DNA from: Ruegeria arenilitoris
GTDB lineage: Bacteria; Pseudomonadota; Alphaproteobacteria; Rhodobacterales; Rhodobacteraceae
Assembly: GCF_013030985.1 (NCBI RefSeq)
Contig: NZ_WPYP01000006.1
Location: forward strand, 233,941 to 297,940
Length of the DNA: 64,000 nucleotides
Direction: 5' to 3'
Shown here: piece after piece, positions 1 to 9,462 of the stretch
Layout: each line of letters begins with the position of its first letter
Position numbering within the stretch: the stretch's first letter is position 1
Notes under the pieces: model-generated
What the model saw: only the letters and a program-made list of their open reading frames with translations
The model's database searches: none
What the model was told of the DNA's origin: nothing
Made by a program: the position numbers and the translations under genes

Positions 1-416
1 GTTGCCCCGGACATGTCCGGCAGGACAAGGTCATCCAATTGCAGGGTAAAGCCAGGCTCATCGCTGTTCAGGGTGGCGGGTCTGTCTTCCCAGCCCGCCA
101 GCTGCATGATCCGGCGGGCCTGTGTCGCCTCGGATGCGACTCCAAACAGCTTGTGACCCCGGATCAGGGCAATTGCTGCGGCAAGCTCGGCATCCGAGCA
201 ATCGGGGCATTGCGCCAGCACCATGCCTTCGTTGGTGATGGCAAAAATGGCGCGCGGGCCATCGCCCAACACCCAGATGTTCAGGGATCGCGGATCATCG
301 CCGCGCAAGCCGAAATCGCGCAGATTGGCCAGTGGGAACATCGAGGTCTGGATGTGCTGCGACAGGAACGTATCGATCTTTGGCAGATCCGCATCCGTCG
401 CGAGTCTCCAATTCAA
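1..416 (-). CDS. GNAT-family N-acetyltransferase (N-terminal part, cut by window edge)
   Basis: The reverse strand stays open from about 416 to the window edge, giving some 138 codons with no stop. The N-terminus (MNWRLATDADLPKIDTFLSQ) has the usual opening of GNAT acetyltransferases, in which a short beta strand is followed by an acidic helix. The frame starts at a TTG that overlaps the rsmE stop (TTGA), so the two genes look translationally coupled, with rsmE first. An ATG near 314 is a later alternative start. The acetyl-CoA binding loop would lie beyond the window, so the family call rests on the N-terminal pattern only and the substrate is unknown. Confidence 0.6.
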   Translation of the reverse strand, partial: MNWRLATDADLPKIDTFLSQHIQTSMFPLANLRDFGLRGDDPRSLNIWVLGDGPRAIFAITNEGMVLAQCPDCSDAELAAAIALIRGHKLFGVASEATQARRIMQLAGWEDRPATLNSDEPGFTLQLDDLVLPDMSGA

Positions 417-1138
417 GACCAATCCCCCAGCGCCTGCTGCCACATGGTCAGCGATGCCACTGCCGCCGTATCCGCGCGCAGGATACGCGGACCAAGGCTG
501 ACCACATGTGCATAGGGCAGCGCCGTCAGTCGTGCGCGCTCTCGGTCCGAGAAACCGCCCTCGGGGCCGATCAGAATCGCCCAGGGCAGACCCTTTTCGT
601 TTGCTGCCAGACGCAGGGCCGAGCCGACCTCGGCCTCGTTGCAGAACATCAGTTGGCGGCCTTCGGGCCACGCGTCCAGAACGCGGTCCAGCCGTTGCAG
701 ATCGGCGACCTCGGGCACGAAGGTGCCGCCGCATTGCTCGGCGGCCTCGACAGCGTGGGCCTGCAGGCGATCCTGCCTGATGCGTTCGGAATTGGTGAAT
801 TCGGTCTGCACCGGCATGATCCGCGCAGCGCCCATTTCTGCCGCTTTTTCAACGATGAAATCGGTGCGTGCCTTTTTGATCGGCGCGAACAGGAACCACA
901 GGTCGGGCGGCAGTTGCAGAGGTTTGGTCTGTTCCACACAGCTCAGAACACCGCCGCGTTTGCCCGCCTCGGCCACCTCGGCCAGCCATTCTCCGTCCTT
1001 GCCGTTGAACAGGGCCACCTGCCCGCCCACGGCCAGACGCATGACACCGAACAGGTAATGTGCCTGCTCGCGCGTCAAATCTACCGATTGCCCCTGACCC
1101 AGAGGGTGCTCTACATACAGTCTGATCTTTGCACTCAT
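413..1138 (-). CDS. rsmE: 16S rRNA (uracil-1498-N3)-methyltransferase
   Basis: The 241-residue product matches RsmE, the SPOUT-fold enzyme that methylates N3 of U1498 of 16S rRNA in the assembled 30S subunit, using S-adenosylmethionine. The N-terminal PUA-like part carries AHYLFGVMRL. The C-terminal knotted half carries the SAM-loop signature LIGPEGGFSDRER, followed by VSLGPRILRADTA, both diagnostic for the family. Length is normal. The start codon is only 12 bases from the start of divergent ubiA. The stop overlaps the start of the downstream acetyltransferase gene. Confidence 0.95.
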   Translation of the reverse strand: MSAKIRLYVEHPLGQGQSVDLTREQAHYLFGVMRLAVGGQVALFNGKDGEWLAEVAEAGKRGGVLSCVEQTKPLQLPPDLWFLFAPIKKARTDFIVEKAAEMGAARIMPVQTEFTNSERIRQDRLQAHAVEAAEQCGGTFVPEVADLQRLDRVLDAWPEGRQLMFCNEAEVGSALRLAANEKGLPWAILIGPEGGFSDRERARLTALPYAHVVSLGPRILRADTAAVASLTMWQQALGDWS

Positions 1139-1150
1139 GAGACGTTACAT

Positions 1151-2113
1151 ATGCAAGGCAACGCCCCAACACCAGACGGTCAGGTCGCAGATGCGGTCAG
1201 TGGCAACTGGGTCGACACACACGCGCCCGCTTTCGCCCGCCCCTACCTGCGCCTCAGCCGCGCGGACCGGCCCATCGGCACGTGGCTGCTGCTGATTCCC
1301 TGCTGGTGGGGCCTGGCGCTGGCCATCCTCAGCGATGGCACCCCGAGGTGGGAGGATTTGTGGATCGCCGTCGGCTGCGCCATCGGCGCCTTCCTGATGC
1401 GCGGCGCGGGGTGTACGTGGAATGACATCACCGACCGCAAGTACGACGGACAGGTGGAACGCACCCGGTCGCGCCCGATTCCCTCAGGTCAGGTCAGCGT
1501 GCGTCAGGCGGTGATCTGGATGGGGCTGCAATGCCTGATGGCACTGGGGATTTTGCTGAGCTTCAACCAGGCCGCCATCGCCATGGGCGTGCTGTCGCTG
1601 TTGCCGGTGACGATCTACCCCTTTGCCAAGCGATTCACATGGTGGCCACAGGTGTTTCTGGGGCTGGCCTTCAACTGGGGCATCCTGCTGGCTTGGGCGG
1701 CGCATACGGGCACGGTCGGCGTTCCCGCGATCACGCTCTATCTGGCCGGGATCGCCTGGACGCTGTTCTATGACACGATCTATGCCCACCAGGACGCCGA
1801 GGATGACGAACTGATCGGCATCAAATCCACCGCCCGGCTGTTTGGCACCGATACTGCGCGCTGGCTGAAATACTTCCTTGTGGCAACGGTCTTTCTGATG
1901 GGGCTGGCCATCATCGACGGGGCGCAGGCGCAGGCATCGGTGCTGGCTCTGGCCGTTGCCCTGGGCGGGCCGTGGGCAATGGGCTGGCATATGGCGTGGC
2001 AATTGCGCGGGCTGGATATCGAGGACAACGCGAAACTGCTGCAACTGTTTCGCGCCAACCGGGACACTGGCCTTATTCCGCTGATCTTCTTCTGCATTGC
2101 GCTGCTGCTCTGA
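1151..2113 (+). CDS. ubiA: 4-hydroxybenzoate polyprenyltransferase
   Basis: This 320-residue, strongly hydrophobic protein is UbiA, the inner-membrane prenyltransferase that attaches the polyprenyl tail to 4-hydroxybenzoate in ubiquinone synthesis. The first aspartate motif is N91-D-I-T-D-R-K-Y-D99 and the second region is YDTIYAHQDAEDD at about 207-219; both bind Mg-diphosphate in this family. Several membrane helices are evident, for example LLLIPCWWGLALAIL. The ATG at 1151 is used because no in-frame start follows for many codons. The frame stays open upstream, but that part only shadows rsmE. The gene runs divergently from rsmE with almost no intergenic space. Confidence 0.95.
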   Translation: MQGNAPTPDGQVADAVSGNWVDTHAPAFARPYLRLSRADRPIGTWLLLIPCWWGLALAILSDGTPRWEDLWIAVGCAIGAFLMRGAGCTWNDITDRKYDGQVERTRSRPIPSGQVSVRQAVIWMGLQCLMALGILLSFNQAAIAMGVLSLLPVTIYPFAKRFTWWPQVFLGLAFNWGILLAWAAHTGTVGVPAITLYLAGIAWTLFYDTIYAHQDAEDDELIGIKSTARLFGTDTARWLKYFLVATVFLMGLAIIDGAQAQASVLALAVALGGPWAMGWHMAWQLRGLDIEDNAKLLQLFRANRDTGLIPLIFFCIALLL

Positions 2114-2177
2114 TTGCACCTGACCGCGCGGCTCTGTAAGAGTTCGCACAATCGCTTGAGGAGTCGATAAGCCGCAC

Positions 2178-4094
2178 ATGCGTTTGCCCTATTTCTTTGC
2201 CGTTGCCCTTATCTTCCTCGTCTCGGCGGGCCTGTGCCTGCTGGCCGCCAGCTTTGCGGTGACCAAGGTCGAAGAGACGTCCGAGTTCGCCGTACGCCGG
2301 GCGCTGGACCTGAAAGGGCATGACTGGGCCGAAGTGCATTCCGACGGTTTGCGCGTCGTTCTAACGGGCACAGCCACGGATGAGGCCACGCGGTTTAACG
2401 CACTGACGGCGGCGGGCACCGAAGTAGATACCTCGCGCGTGATCGACGAAATGGAGGTCGCACCCACAACCGAGCTGGCCGCGCCCCGGTTTTCTGCCGA
2501 GATCCTGCGCAACGACAGCGGCATTTCGGTGATCGGCCTGATCCCGGCCAGCGAAAACCGCGAAGCGTTGATGGAACGGCTGAGTGATCTGGACGGCGGC
2601 GCCCCGGTATCGGACCTGATGGAAACCGCAGATTATCCCAAGCCCAAAGGGTGGGACGCCGCAATCGCCTATGCCGTTGATGCTTTGAAGCGCCTGCCGC
2701 GTGCCAAAATCTCGGCCAGCCCCGGCCTGGTCAAGATCACAGCGATTGCCGACAGCCAACAGGAAAAGGAAAAGCTGGAACAGGACCTGACCCGTACAGC
2801 CCCCCCGAGCCTTCGGATCGGCCTGTCGATCTCGGCCCCGCGCCCGGTGATCACACCCTTTACCCTGCGCTTTCTGATCGACGCAGATGGTGGCCAGTTC
2901 GATGCCTGCTCGGCCCAGGACGAAAAGGCCCGGGACGCGATCATCACCGCCGCGCAAGAGGCGGGCCTGGCAGGCACCTATAGCTGCACTATCGGTCTGG
3001 GCGTGCCTTCGCCCCGCTGGTCCGAGGCTGCTGTTCTGAGCATCAACGCGCTGTCCAATCTGGGCGGTGGGTCAGTGACCATGTCGGATGCGGATATCAC
3101 ACTGGCCGCTGCAGAAGGCACCGATGCCGCGGTGTTCGACCGCGTGGTGGGCGAGCTTGAGAACGCCCTGCCCCCGGTCTTTGCCCTGCATGCCATCCTG
3201 CCGGAACCGGAAGTTGAGGGCGAGGAAGGACCGCCCGAATTCACTGCCACGCGCAGTCCCGAAGGGCTGGTGCAGATTCGCGGGCGTCTGGGCGACGACA
3301 CCCAGCGCGACATGGTCGACAGCTATGCCCGAGCCGCCTTTGGCTCGGAACAGGTTCACACTGCAACACGCATCGCGCCCGAAGGGCTGCCGATGGGATG
3401 GCCGGTGCGCGTTCTGACCGGACTTGAGGCGCTGGCTCAACTGCATAACGGTGCGCTGACCGTCACACCGGACGATCTGGTCCTGAACGGCATCAGCCAC
3501 GACCCCGACACGCGGGCCCAAATTGCAGGGTTGCTGTCCGAGAAACTGGGCGATGCACAGGAATTCACCCTGTCCATCACCTATCAGGAACCGCCCGAGC
3601 CCGCCGACAAGCTGCCCGACCCTGAGATGTGCGAGGAACGCATCGCCGAAGTTCAGGCCGGCACCAAGATCGCCTTCGAGCCCGGTTCGGCCACCGTCGC
3701 CGCCGACTCGCGCGATACGGTGAACCAGATTGCCGACATCCTGCGCGAATGTGGCCCGATCCGGCTGGAGATTCAGGGCCATACCGACAGTCAGGGCCGC
3801 GAAGAGATGAATCAACAGCTCAGCCAGGCGCGGGCACAATCCATCCTGAACGAGCTGCGCGGGCGCCGCGTGCCCACTGCCAGCTATACCGCCATGGGCT
3901 ATGGGGAATCGCAACCAATCGCCGACAACGACACAGAAGAAGGCCGCGAGGAAAATCGCCGGATCGAGTTCCGCCTGATCCGCCCCGAACCGGTGGAAAA
4001 CACCGAGACCGGGCTGGACGCGATCGAGGCCGAGACCATCGAGGCCGAACAGACGGACACACCCGCCTCAGATGCGGATGCAGGGGACCAGTAA
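2178..4094 (+). CDS. OmpA-family envelope protein with BON-like N-terminal repeats
   Basis: The 638-residue product starts with a hydrophobic signal or anchor segment (LPYFFAVALIFLVSAGLCLL). A long middle region follows, resembling repeated BON-like alpha/beta units. The C-terminal OmpA/MotB peptidoglycan-binding domain at about 495-605 contains LEIQGHTDSQGREEMNQQLS and the terminal NRRIEFRLI. Such proteins tie the envelope to peptidoglycan through diaminopimelate. The tail is acidic, rich in E, D and T. The next gene begins one base after the stop, so the pair is probably one operon. The exact role is unknown, but the domain assignment is clear. Confidence 0.8.
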   Translation: MRLPYFFAVALIFLVSAGLCLLAASFAVTKVEETSEFAVRRALDLKGHDWAEVHSDGLRVVLTGTATDEATRFNALTAAGTEVDTSRVIDEMEVAPTTELAAPRFSAEILRNDSGISVIGLIPASENREALMERLSDLDGGAPVSDLMETADYPKPKGWDAAIAYAVDALKRLPRAKISASPGLVKITAIADSQQEKEKLEQDLTRTAPPSLRIGLSISAPRPVITPFTLRFLIDADGGQFDACSAQDEKARDAIITAAQEAGLAGTYSCTIGLGVPSPRWSEAAVLSINALSNLGGGSVTMSDADITLAAAEGTDAAVFDRVVGELENALPPVFALHAILPEPEVEGEEGPPEFTATRSPEGLVQIRGRLGDDTQRDMVDSYARAAFGSEQVHTATRIAPEGLPMGWPVRVLTGLEALAQLHNGALTVTPDDLVLNGISHDPDTRAQIAGLLSEKLGDAQEFTLSITYQEPPEPADKLPDPEMCEERIAEVQAGTKIAFEPGSATVAADSRDTVNQIADILRECGPIRLEIQGHTDSQGREEMNQQLSQARAQSILNELRGRRVPTASYTAMGYGESQPIADNDTEEGREENRRIEFRLIRPEPVENTETGLDAIEAETIEAEQTDTPASDADAGDQ

Positions 4095-4095
4095 G

Positions 4096-4416
4096 TTGAA
4101 CAGAATCGAATTCATCATCGCCACCGCCATTATCCTGTTCGCGGCCTTTTGCATGGGCTGGTTCGCCAACTGGCTGGCGCACCGCCTGTCCCGCGTCCGC
4201 CAAAGCGACGTGGCCGATCTGGACCGCATGAGCCAGGAATTGCACGAGGCTGAAGAAACCCGCGATCAGGCGATCACTTACCTGCAACAGCGCGAGGCCG
4301 AGCTGACCAACCAGCTGACCCAAGCCGAGGCCGAACTCGCCGCCGCCATGGACGGCTTGCGCGCCGCGCGGCAAGAAGCCGAAGAGTTGCGCGGCCGCAT
4401 CAACAACGCGGATTAA
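4096..4416 (+). CDS. Small single-pass membrane protein with coiled coil
   Basis: About 106 residues. One transmembrane helix (EFIIATAIILFAAFCMGWFA) is followed by a charged heptad-like region rich in E, A, Q and L, probably a coiled coil. I prefer the TTG at 4096: it lies one base after the OmpA-family stop and is preceded by an AGGGGA ribosome site with about 8 bases spacing. An in-frame ATG at 4072 would overlap the upstream gene. It is probably co-expressed with the OmpA-family protein and may be its membrane partner (inference). The stop overlaps the convergent stop of the next gene by four bases. Confidence 0.65.
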   Translation: MNRIEFIIATAIILFAAFCMGWFANWLAHRLSRVRQSDVADLDRMSQELHEAEETRDQAITYLQQREAELTNQLTQAEAELAAAMDGLRAARQEAEELRGRINNAD

Positions 4417-5102
4417 TTGCGTGCCTCAAAGACACACACGTGATTCTTGAGTGTGCTTTCGGGAAATTTGCTTTTGACTTTATTGATGGCTTCAACCATT
4501 CGGCCATCGCCGAACCCACCCAGCAACATAAGGTATTTGTCCGTCACTCTGCGACTGAACAACTCGTCGGACTCAAATACGACATCTTCATAGGCGAAAT
4601 CTTCGCGCGACAGCGTGTTGTTCATCTCCTGCCGGACAACCGCGTGGAAACTTTCAAAAGCCTCTAAGAAGGCAGAATAGTCAGCAATGCCTATTTTGGC
4701 GCCTAAAGCGCTCAATGCCCGACGCGCATATTGATCATAGGGTGAAAACTCCAACGGATTCGCGCAAAACAGAAACTTGGACACCATCGAACACGGCTTC
4801 CCAGTCGTTCCCCTTATCTTGCGAAACGCCTCTAGCTCACTAACAAAATCTCCGTCCGCGACGTTTACGCGGGTGCTGTATTTTTTGGTTAACTCGGCCA
4901 AACCATCCAAAACCGGGCCCCGATTGTCCGTTTTGACAGTACGCGCAAGCTGCCAGACTTTCAGAAACCTCGCGAAGCTATCAAGGTCAATGTTAGCATC
5001 AGATCTAATCTGATCGCTCACCGCTTTCTCTTGAACAAACCATGAGCGACTCGCTTCGAAACAAGCCAGTTTCAATCGGTTCTTAGGATTGTAAAATTTC
5101 AA
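4413..5102 (-). CDS. Orphan protein of unknown function, HhH/glycosylase-like feel
   Basis: A 229-residue soluble protein that I do not recognise. It contains MVSKFLFCANPLEFSPYDQY near the middle, a pattern that recalls small helix-hairpin-helix or OGG-fold proteins that tile next to mobile genes; this is only a resemblance. The base composition is clearly more AT-rich than the flanking ompA-like and moa genes. It stands alone between two core operons in opposite context, which suggests lateral insertion. The start is the first ATG. The stop overlaps the convergent upstream gene by four bases. Confidence 0.6.
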   Translation of the reverse strand: MKFYNPKNRLKLACFEASRSWFVQEKAVSDQIRSDANIDLDSFARFLKVWQLARTVKTDNRGPVLDGLAELTKKYSTRVNVADGDFVSELEAFRKIRGTTGKPCSMVSKFLFCANPLEFSPYDQYARRALSALGAKIGIADYSAFLEAFESFHAVVRQEMNNTLSREDFAYEDVVFESDELFSRRVTDKYLMLLGGFGDGRMVEAINKVKSKFPESTLKNHVCVFEARN

Positions 5103-5160
5103 AAAATACTCTCCAAAAATAGCACGATGCCCTGACTTTAACTAAACAAACCAGCGACCC

Positions 5161-5604
5161 TTACCAGCGGGTTAGTGCGTCTTCGTCCTCATCTTTGGCG
5201 GCAACCCATTCTTCACCGGTTTTGGTGATTTCTTTCTTCCAGAACGGCGCGCGGGATTTCAGGTAGTCCATCAGGTATTCTGCCGCCTCGAAGGCGTCCT
5301 TGCGGTGCGGCGCGGCCGTGGCCACCATCATGATCCGATCCCCCGGGGCCAAACGCCCGTGGCGGTGGATCACCAGCACATCCCCCAGCGACCAGCGTGA
5401 TTGCGCCTCTTCGGCGATCTCGGTCAGGGCGCGTTCGGTCATGCCGGGGTAATGCTCGATCTCCATCACATCCAGATCGCCGGATGCCAGATCGCGCACG
5501 ACGCCGGTAAACGTCACAATCGCGCCGTTGGCCGCGTTGCCCGCCGCGAATGCGTTGGCCTCGGCCCCCAGGTCAAACGCTTCTTCCTGAACTGCGATGC
5601 GCAT
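5161..5604 (-). CDS. moaE: Molybdopterin synthase catalytic subunit
   Basis: MoaE is the large subunit of MPT synthase, which inserts two sulfurs into cyclic pyranopterin monophosphate during molybdenum-cofactor synthesis. Family features are ANGAIVTFTGVVRD, the IEHYPGMTERAL segment, the IHRHGRLAPGD loop, and the catalytic-lysine region near the C-terminus (YLKSRAPFWKKEI). Length (147 residues) is typical. The ATG at 5604 lies one base after the moaD stop; a GTG at 5613 overlapping moaD is also possible. It forms an operon with moaD and pgsA. Confidence 0.95.
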   Translation of the reverse strand: MRIAVQEEAFDLGAEANAFAAGNAANGAIVTFTGVVRDLASGDLDVMEIEHYPGMTERALTEIAEEAQSRWSLGDVLVIHRHGRLAPGDRIMMVATAAPHRKDAFEAAEYLMDYLKSRAPFWKKEITKTGEEWVAAKDEDEDALTRW

Positions 5605-5605
5605 C

Positions 5606-5851
5606 TTAGCCACCGGTCATCGGCGGGAAGAACGCGACCTCGCGCACACCGGCCAGCGAGGCGTCAAAGTCCGACAGTTCCTGATCCAACGCCACCCGCA
5701 GCGCGGACAGATCGGCAAAGGCTGCCGCATAACGGTCTTCACGCGCGCTGAGTTCGGCCACCAGATCGGAGACCGTCGCGGCCTGTGTTTCGACCTTCTC
5801 TTTCGGCAGGCCGATGCGTTCGCGCACCCAGGCGAAATACAGAACGTCCAT
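5606..5851 (-). CDS. moaD: Molybdopterin synthase sulfur-carrier subunit
   Basis: An 81-residue ubiquitin-fold protein that begins MDVLYFAWVRERIG and ends FFPPMTGG. The C-terminal Gly-Gly is thiocarboxylated and delivers sulfur into the MoaE active site. Size and terminus are fully typical. The gene lies three bases after pgsA and directly before moaE, so all three are likely cotranscribed. Confidence 0.95.
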   Translation of the reverse strand: MDVLYFAWVRERIGLPKEKVETQAATVSDLVAELSAREDRYAAAFADLSALRVALDQELSDFDASLAGVREVAFFPPMTGG

Positions 5852-5854
5852 CGG

Positions 5855-6523
5855 TTAGCTCTCCTTCAGATGGGGCATGGCTTTACGTAGGTAGTCATAG
5901 CCGGTGATCAATGTCAGCGTCGCAGCGATCCACAACAGCCACAATCCGATGCGGCCCGACCAGAACATCCCTTCCAGATGCCAGCGGATGTGGTTGAAGT
6001 CCTCGACCTGCCCAGTCAGAACCTGATCAATGACCGTAGGGTCCATCCCAAAGGTGGCCATGACAAAATTATGCTCGAAGATCCCCTGCGAGAACAAAAC
6101 CGCGATGGCAATCATCTGCGCGGTCGTCTTCCACTTGGCCAGCTTGGTCACCTTCAGCGTGCCCGCCGTATCGCCAAGATATTCACGCAGGCCCGAGACG
6201 AAAACCTCGCGGAACAGAATCACAGTGGCAGGCAGCACCAGCCACGGCGTCCAATGTTCGGTCGAATAGCCCACAAGGATCATCAGCGCGATCACCACCA
6301 TTGCCTTGTCGGCAATCGGGTCCATCATCGCGCCGATCTTGGTTTCCTGTTTCCAGGCACGGGCCAGGTAGCCGTCGAACCAGTCGGTTATTGCCGCTGT
6401 CAAAAACAGGATCAGCGCGAACCAGTCCGCATAGGGTCGAGTAAAATACAGAAACATCACGGCCAGACCGGGAGCCGCAACAAGGCGCAGCACCGTCAGG
6501 ATATTGGGCAGGTTCCACTTCAT
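5855..6523 (-). CDS. pgsA: CDP-diacylglycerol-glycerol-3-phosphate 3-phosphatidyltransferase
   Basis: PgsA makes phosphatidylglycerol phosphate in the inner membrane. The CDP-alcohol phosphotransferase signature is complete: D50-G51-x2-A54-R55-x8-G64-x3-D68-x3-D72 (within TDWFDGYLARAWKQ and MMDPIADKA). The 222 residues include several hydrophobic helices. It is the first gene of the pgsA-moaD-moaE unit; the spacing to moaD is only three bases, an arrangement common in Rhodobacterales. Confidence 0.95.
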   Translation of the reverse strand: MKWNLPNILTVLRLVAAPGLAVMFLYFTRPYADWFALILFLTAAITDWFDGYLARAWKQETKIGAMMDPIADKAMVVIALMILVGYSTEHWTPWLVLPATVILFREVFVSGLREYLGDTAGTLKVTKLAKWKTTAQMIAIAVLFSQGIFEHNFVMATFGMDPTVIDQVLTGQVEDFNHIRWHLEGMFWSGRIGLWLLWIAATLTLITGYDYLRKAMPHLKES

Positions 6524-6706
6524 GGACCGACCCTACATCGCCGGTCCGGGACAGAAAAGACGGGCTGGCAAAAAACTGGCCCGATCACAGGCAGTTGCGG
6601 GGCCAAAAGGCAAAGGGTCGCAACCGGGAACTCTCAGTCAGATACAGCTTGGCGCGCGGCGTCTTTGCGGTCAGATTGGCGGACGGCTCAGGAGCGACCG
6701 CACAGC

Positions 6707-7591
6707 ATGACCGCACATATTCAAACCGACCCCCGATCCAACCTGATCGGCAGCGCCTGGATGATCGCCGGCATGGCGCTTTTCGCGCTGGAGGATGCGC
6801 TGTTGAAGGGCGCGTCCGCCGCGTTGCCGATCTGGCAGATTCTGATCCTGTTCGGGGCGGGTGGAACGGTGATCTTTGCAGCGGTGGCGCTGTTGCGTGG
6901 CACCAACCTGTTTCACCGAGACGTGCTGTCGCGCCCGATGAAAGTGCGGGTGCTGTTCGAGATTCTGGGGCGGCTGTTCTATGTGCTGGCGATCACGCTG
7001 ACGCCCCTGTCCGCCGCCACGGTGATCTTGCAAGCCACGCCACTGGTCGTCGTCGCGGGCGCGGCGTTGTTCTTTGGCGAGGCGGTCGGCTGGCGACGCT
7101 GGAGCGCCATTCTGATCGGTCTGATCGGCGTGGTGATCATCATCCAACCGACCGGAGACAGTTTCTCGGCCCTGTCCATCCTTGCAGTGCTGGGCATGTT
7201 GGGCTTTGCCGGGCGGGATCTGGCCAGCCGTGCTGCACCTGCAACGCTTGGGACCGAGGTACTGGGGTTCTATGGCTTTCTCTGCATCGTGGTCGCGGGT
7301 CTGGCCTATCGGTTCTGGGAGGGCGCGCCGATGGCGTCGCTGGACCTACACACAAGCCTGCATGTGGGTGGCGCGATCCTGATGGGCACGGCAGCTTACG
7401 CCGCGCTGATGAAAGCCATGCGGACCGGAGAAGTCTCGGCCGTCACCCCGTTCCGCTATTCCCGGTTGCTGTTTGGTGTCGGCTTGGGCGTGGTGATGTT
7501 TGGCGAGCAGCTGGATCAGACCATGTGGATCGGAAGCGCGCTGATCGTGGCCTCGGGGCTGTATATCCTGTGGCGCGGACGAAAGGCCTAG
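6707..7591 (+). CDS. EamA/DMT-superfamily transporter
   Basis: A 294-residue polytopic membrane protein with the two EamA repeats (five helices each) of the drug/metabolite transporter superfamily. The repeats open with [20 protein letters not shown] and, in the second half, with the [16 protein letters not shown] region. These proteins export or import small metabolites, and substrates cannot be predicted from sequence. The start is the ATG at 6707; upstream in-frame sequence only shadows pgsA. The stop overlaps the convergent uvrC stop by four bases. Confidence 0.85.
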   Translation: MTAHIQTDPRSNLIGSAWMIAGMALFALEDALLKGASAALPIWQILILFGAGGTVIFAAVALLRGTNLFHRDVLSRPMKVRVLFEILGRLFYVLAITLTPLSAATVILQATPLVVVAGAALFFGEAVGWRRWSAILIGLIGVVIIIQPTGDSFSALSILAVLGMLGFAGRDLASRAAPATLGTEVLGFYGFLCIVVAGLAYRFWEGAPMASLDLHTSLHVGGAILMGTAAYAALMKAMRTGEVSAVTPFRYSRLLFGVGLGVVMFGEQLDQTMWIGSALIVASGLYILWRGRKA

Positions 7592-9462
7592 CCCTTGTCG
7601 TGAAAGAAGTCATAGACCTTTTGCGCCAACCCGGCTGAGATTCCATCCACGGCTTTCAAGTCCGCCAGATTGGCGCGGCTGACCGCCTTGGCGCTGCCGA
7701 AATGGGTCAGCAAGGCCCGTTTGCGCGCCGCCCCGACGCCGGGGATTTCGTCCAGCGGGGTCGCCCCCACGGCCTTGGCCCGTTTCGCACGGTGCGTGCC
7801 AATGGCGAACCGGTGCGCCTCGTCCCGCAGGCGCTGGATGAAATACAGCACGGGATCGTTGCGTTTCAACGCAAAGGCGCGCTGACCGATGCGGTGGAAC
7901 TCTTCCTTGCCGTGGTCGCGGTCGACACCTTTGGCAACGCCGACCATCGGGATGTCTTCGACACCATGTTCAACCATGATCTCATGCACCGCACTCACCT
8001 GTCCGGCGCCGCCGTCGATCAGCAGAAGGTCGGGCCACATGCCCTTTTCGCGATCCGGGTCTTCTTTCTGCAAGCGCGTGAAGCGGCGGGTCAGAACTTC
8101 TTTCATCATCCCGAAGTCGTCACCCGGTGTCAGATCATCCCCGCGAATGTTGAACTTGCGATAGGCGTTCTTCATGAACCCCTCGGGGCCCGCGACGATC
8201 ATGCCGCCCACCGCATTTGTGCCCTGAATATGAGAGTTGTCGTAGACCTCGATCCGGCCCGGCGGGTTTTCCAGGTCAAACGCCTCGGCCACACCGCGCA
8301 GCAGCTTGGCCTGCGTTGCGCTTTCCGACATGCGGCGGGCCAGCGACTCGCGCGCATTGCGCAGGGCTCCGGCAACCAGTTCCTGTTTCTCGCCGCGTTG
8401 AGGAACTAGGATTTCCACCTTGCGGCCCGCCTTTTCAGACAGAGCCTCCTGCATCAGATCGGCGTTCTCGATCCCATCCGACAGGATCAACTGACGCGGC
8501 GGTTCCTTGTTGTCGTAAAACTGGCCAAGGAACGCCTCCATAACCTCAGCCGGGGACACATCGGCCCCAACCCGAGGGTAGAAATCCTTGTTCCCCCAGT
8601 TCTGGTTCGCGCGGATGAAAAACACCTGCACACAGGCCTGCCCGCTGTCCATGTAAAGGCCGATCACATCCGCCTCGGCCACGCCGCGCGGGTTGATGCC
8701 TTGCGAGGTCTGCACCTGCGTCAGCGCCCGAATACGGTCGCGCAGACCGGCGGCACGTTCGAACTCCATTGCCTCGGAGGCGGCCATCATCTGCTCGGCC
8801 AGCTCCTCCTGCACCTTGGTTGAACGCCCCGACAGGAACCGTTTCGCATCCCTGACGCTTTCGCGGTAATCATCCTCGGAAATCAGCCCGACACATGGAC
8901 CGGAACAGCGTTTGATTTGGTAAAGTAGACAGGGCCGTGTGCGGCTGTCGAACATGGAATCCGAGCAGTTGCGCAGCAGGAACGCCTTTTGCAGCTGGTT
9001 CAGCGTCCGGTTCACAGCACCTGCGCTGGCGAAGGGACCGAAATAGGCGCCCTTCTCTTTCTTCGCCCCACGATGCTTCTTGATCTGCGGGAACGCATGA
9101 TCCTTGGCGACAAGAATATTCGGAAAACTCTTATCGTCCCGCAACAGCACGTTGTACTTGGGCTTGAGCTGCTTGATCAGGTTCTGCTCCAGAAGCAGCG
9201 CCTCGGTCTCGGTCCGCGTGGTCAGGAACATCATCGAAGCGGTCGAGGCGATCATCTTCTCGATCCGCCCGGAATGGCCCGGGCGCGTATAGTTCGACAC
9301 CCGCGCCTTCAGGTTCCGCGCCTTGCCCACGTAAAGAACTCGGCTGTCGGAATCTAGCATCCGATACACACCGGGCGAGCTGTCCAGCGTTTTCACGTAA
9401 CGCTGGATACAAGCATAGCCGGTGGGCTGAATGTCCGGATTCGATTCGTTCTGGATCGTCAT
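7588..9462 (-). CDS. uvrC: Excinuclease ABC subunit C
   Basis: UvrC makes the dual incisions in nucleotide-excision repair. Domains in order: N-terminal GIY-YIG nuclease ([20 protein letters not shown]), a cysteine-containing linker ([14 protein letters not shown]), the UVR motif that contacts UvrB ([12 protein letters not shown]), the RNase H-like endonuclease core with [13 protein letters not shown], and C-terminal helix-hairpin-helix repeats ([20 protein letters not shown]). I start at MTIQ (9462), giving 624 residues; a start nine codons upstream is possible. The region upstream is AT-rich and probably holds the promoter. Confidence 0.95.
   Translation of the reverse strand: MTIQNESNPDIQPTGYACIQRYVKTLDSSPGVYRMLDSDSRVLYVGKARNLKARVSNYTRPGHSGRIEKMIASTASMMFLTTRTETEALLLEQNLIKQLKPKYNVLLRDDKSFPNILVAKDHAFPQIKKHRGAKKEKGAYFGPFASAGAVNRTLNQLQKAFLLRNCSDSMFDSRTRPCLLYQIKRCSGPCVGLISEDDYRESVRDAKRFLSGRSTKVQEELAEQMMAASEAMEFERAAGLRDRIRALTQVQTSQGINPRGVAEADVIGLYMDSGQACVQVFFIRANQNWGNKDFYPRVGADVSPAEVMEAFLGQFYDNKEPPRQLILSDGIENADLMQEALSEKAGRKVEILVPQRGEKQELVAGALRNARESLARRMSESATQAKLLRGVAEAFDLENPPGRIEVYDNSHIQGTNAVGGMIVAGPEGFMKNAYRKFNIRGDDLTPGDDFGMMKEVLTRRFTRLQKEDPDREKGMWPDLLLIDGGAGQVSAVHEIMVEHGVEDIPMVGVAKGVDRDHGKEEFHRIGQRAFALKRNDPVLYFIQRLRDEAHRFAIGTHRAKRAKAVGATPLDEIPGVGAARKRALLTHFGSAKAVSRANLADLKAVDGISAGLAQKVYDFFHDKG

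Noticed and set aside
332..1150. Long in-frame extension upstream of ubiA
   Set aside because: It is the antisense of rsmE, shows no protein-like composition and carries no ribosome site; the ATG at 1151 matches the normal UbiA N-terminus.
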